Shown: in pieces, positions 6,446 through 7,943 of the stretch
Numbering within the stretch: position 1 is the first letter of the stretch
Layout of the letters: every line of letters starts with the position of its first letter
Assembly (NCBI GenBank): GCA_964575425.1
Contig: CAZNRD010000081.1
Span: 1-7,943, forward strand
Source: DATEAV01 sp964575425
GTDB taxonomy: Bacteria > Chloroflexota > Anaerolineae > Anaerolineales > E44-bin32
Direction of reading: 5' to 3'
Length of the DNA: 7,943 nucleotides
Program-made: the position numbers and the translations under genes
The notes under the pieces: model-generated
What the model was told of the DNA's origin: nothing
Seen by the model: the letters and a program-made list of their open reading frames with translations, nothing else
The model's database searches: none

Positions 6446-6466
6446 CTTCCCGCACAGGAGGTCCAG

Positions 6467-6814
6467 ATGTTCCACATAAACGAATCAGAGACGCAATACC
6501 GATTCGGGGCGTCAGGCCCCAAGTACCTGGCGCGAGGCCCCCTTACCGATTTCGGCCTTGTGGTGCTTCAACCAGGGGAAGACTTCCAGGCGCACTACCA
6601 CAAAGGCGTCGAAGAGGCATTCTTCACGCTCGAAGGCGAGGTTTGCCTATATGTCAACGGTGAGCCCTTCGTGCGGGGGCCTGGTGACTACGTTCGCGTG
6701 GACCCAGGAGAGGTCCACTACCTTGTGAACCGCGGTCAGGTGCCCTGGAAGGCCATCTTCGTCAAGGCTCCCTACGACTCCAATGACAAGGTAGATGTAG
6801 ATATGAAGCCATAG
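6467..6814 (+). CDS. Small single-domain cupin in the place of LsrG
   Basis: A 115-residue metal-binding cupin with both family motifs. Motif 1 runs from Gly37 to Gly57 with His43, His45 and Glu49 or Glu50 as likely ligands. Motif 2 runs from Gly73 to Asn88 with His84. No signal peptide is present, so it is cytoplasmic. It lies between lsrK and lsrF, 21 bases after lsrK, with a strong AGGAGG ribosome site five bases before the ATG. In E. coli the small protein beside LsrF is LsrG, an isomerase of the ABM (dimeric alpha-beta barrel) fold that converts phospho-DPD before LsrF acts. No LsrG-like gene is visible in this window. I infer that the cupin may perform that isomerisation. Sugar-phosphate isomerase, sugar epimerase-like or ligand-binding roles are also possible. 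The cupin call is secure; the function is not. Confidence 0.85.
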   Translation: MFHINESETQYRFGASGPKYLARGPLTDFGLVVLQPGEDFQAHYHKGVEEAFFTLEGEVCLYVNGEPFVRGPGDYVRVDPGEVHYLVNRGQVPWKAIFVKAPYDSNDKVDVDMKP

Positions 6815-6856
6815 GATGCGCTCTTAGCCTAGTGGGGAAGCGAGGGAGGACCAGTG

Positions 6857-7699
6857 ATGCAAAGGACGACGACAATGGACTGGGGCGGACAGAACAGGAT
6901 GGCGCGTATCTTCCATCCCAAGACTCGACGCACGCTAATGCTGGCCGTTGACCACGGCTACTTCCTTGGACCGACCCATCGCCTTGAGGAGCCTGCCAGG
7001 ACGATCCAACCCCTTCTGCCGCATAGCGACGCCATCATGCTGACACGAGGCGTACTGCGCACCTGCGTTGACCCATCAGATGTGCGGGACGTGGCCATTG
7101 TGCTCAGGGTTTCGGGCGGGCCCAGCGTGATCGGCGAAACCCTGGCCAACGAGGACATCACGACGGCGATGGACGACGCGGTTCGGCTCAACGCAGCCGC
7201 GGTGGCTCTCTCGATCTTCGTGGGAACGGAATACGAGCACAAGACAATCGTCGGCCTGGCGCGCCTGGTGGACGAGGCCCGCCGCGTGGGCATGCCAGTC
7301 CTTGCGGTGACCGCCGTCGGTAAGGAACTCGAGAAGCGAGAGGCCCGCTTCATCGCTCTCTCTGCGCGCATAGCGGCTGAGATTGGCGCGGACATCGTGA
7401 AGACATACTACGTGGAGGATGGCTTCGAGAAGGTCGTGGAGGGGACCCCGGTGCCCATAGTGATCGCCGGCGGTCCCAGACTCGAGGGCACCCTTGATGC
7501 CCTGAAGCTCGCACACGACGTAATACGGAAGGGGGCCGCGGGGCTGGACTTCGGCCGCAATGTCTGGCAGTCGGACCACCCGGTTGCGGTGATAAGGGCT
7601 CTGCGCGGCATTGTGCACGAGGGCCTGAGCGTCGGGGATGCCAACGACCTGTTCCAGGAGGCAGTCGCTGCGGGCACGCGTCCGGCAGCACGGGTCTAA
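6857..7699 (+). CDS. lsrF: LsrF, 3-hydroxy-2,4-pentadione-5-phosphate thiolase
   Basis: LsrF is a class I aldolase-fold (TIM-barrel) enzyme that, in E. coli, transfers an acetyl group from the isomerised AI-2 phosphate to CoA, giving dihydroxyacetone phosphate and acetyl-CoA. The 280-residue product matches E. coli LsrF closely: MDWGGQNR (7-14), ARIF (16-19) with PKT (21-23), MLAVDHGYF (28-36), GPT, TRGVLR (63-68), MDDAVRLN (105-112), EYEH, GMPVLAVTAVGK, KTYYVE with the presumed active-site Lys182 (Lys203 in E. coli), PVPIVIAGG and GRN followed by QSDHPVA. It lacks about a dozen N-terminal residues of the E. coli protein. I use the ATG at 6857, six bases after GGGAGGA; the GTG at 6854 is too close. 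A 42-base gap follows the cupin. It is the last gene visible in this operon. Confidence 0.96.
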   Translation: MQRTTTMDWGGQNRMARIFHPKTRRTLMLAVDHGYFLGPTHRLEEPARTIQPLLPHSDAIMLTRGVLRTCVDPSDVRDVAIVLRVSGGPSVIGETLANEDITTAMDDAVRLNAAAVALSIFVGTEYEHKTIVGLARLVDEARRVGMPVLAVTAVGKELEKREARFIALSARIAAEIGADIVKTYYVEDGFEKVVEGTPVPIVIAGGPRLEGTLDALKLAHDVIRKGAAGLDFGRNVWQSDHPVAVIRALRGIVHEGLSVGDANDLFQEAVAAGTRPAARV

Positions 7700-7943
7700 G
7701 CTGCCCCTTGTCCCTTAGTGCGCGGAGGGATTGCTTCCCGTCCGATCTCACATAGAGGCGTCCGCCCAGTCGCAAGCATCCTAAGGCCCGCTGGTCCAAA
7801 CACCGCTGGAGCCCCAGGGGGTCGGGGGCTTGATCCACTTTGCCCTGCAGCGCCGCACCAGGGTTTCCAGCCGCCGGGTAGAACGGTGGAGGGGCCAGGA
7901 TCATCGTGGGATCCGCGGAGGGGGTGTCCTCGAATGCGCGGTC
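7700..7943. other. Tail after lsrF with no supportable gene
   Basis: These 244 bases show no gene with a plausible start, ribosome site and recognisable product on either strand. Two imperfect inverted repeats occur: 7723-7744 (8 bp with one bulged base, loop TTGCT) and 7810-7830 (AGCCCC with GGGGCT, nine-base loop). Neither is followed by a T run, so a factor-independent terminator for the lsrR operon is not demonstrated. A minus-strand frame stays open from the right edge into lsrF antisense, but its product resembles nothing I know. Confidence 0.4.

Noticed and set aside
7723..7744. Possible terminator after lsrF
   Set aside because: The stem has a bulge and is followed by ATCTCACA, not a T tract.
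7810..7830. Possible terminator or hairpin in the lsrF tail
   Set aside because: The stem is only 6 bp with a nine-base loop and has no T run on either strand.
7350..7943. A minus-strand frame open from the right edge into the lsrF antisense
   Set aside because: About 350 bases would overlap lsrF, the product is Pro/Arg-rich and unrecognised, and no ribosome site supports the candidate start at 7904.
7917..7943. Possible plus-strand gene start at ATG 7934 behind GGAGG
   Set aside because: The spacing of about 12 bases is long, the GGAGG is part of a G-rich run, and only three codons are visible.
1..7943. CRISPR arrays, tRNA or rRNA genes, insertion sequences
   Set aside because: No regularly spaced repeats, cloverleaf-like segments, transposase motifs or terminal inverted repeats were seen; nearly all of the window is accounted for by the two operons.

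Overview
The window is a GC-rich bacterial segment carrying a nearly complete, rearranged autoinducer-2 (AI-2) uptake and processing locus of the Lsr type. It is laid out as two divergent operons around a shared control region (about 3645-3908). The substrate-binding protein has a Sec-type signal peptide and no convincing lipobox, which favours a diderm host with a periplasm. High GC, frequent GTG/TTG alternative starts and strong GGAGG ribosome sites fit many lineages, so I do not assign a phylum.

Leftward operon (minus strand, reading from 3644 down): an RbsC/LsrC-type permease, a LuxP-type periplasmic binding protein, a single-domain sugar ABC ATPase, an RbsD/FucU-type pyranase, and the first eight codons of a further gene at the left edge. 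A GC-rich hairpin lies between the binding-protein and ATPase genes.

Rightward operon (plus strand, 3909 to 7699): LsrR (SorC/DeoR-type repressor), LsrK (AI-2 kinase, overlapping lsrR by ATGA), a small cupin, and LsrF (the thiolase that ends the pathway). A 244-base tail (7700-7943) has no gene I can support.

Inferred working: the LuxP-like protein captures the ligand outside, the ABC transporter imports it, and the RbsD-like enzyme may speed ring or anomer interconversion. LsrK phosphorylates the open-chain form, and the phosphorylated signal releases LsrR from the divergent promoters. The cupin (standing where E. coli has LsrG) and LsrF then degrade it to central metabolites. The main surprise is the combination: a receptor resembling Vibrio LuxP, known as a sensory partner of LuxQ, sits in the place of LsrB within an Lsr import-and-catabolism locus, and a cupin sits in the place of LsrG. 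Family comparisons are made from memory of the E. coli and Vibrio proteins, not from a search.
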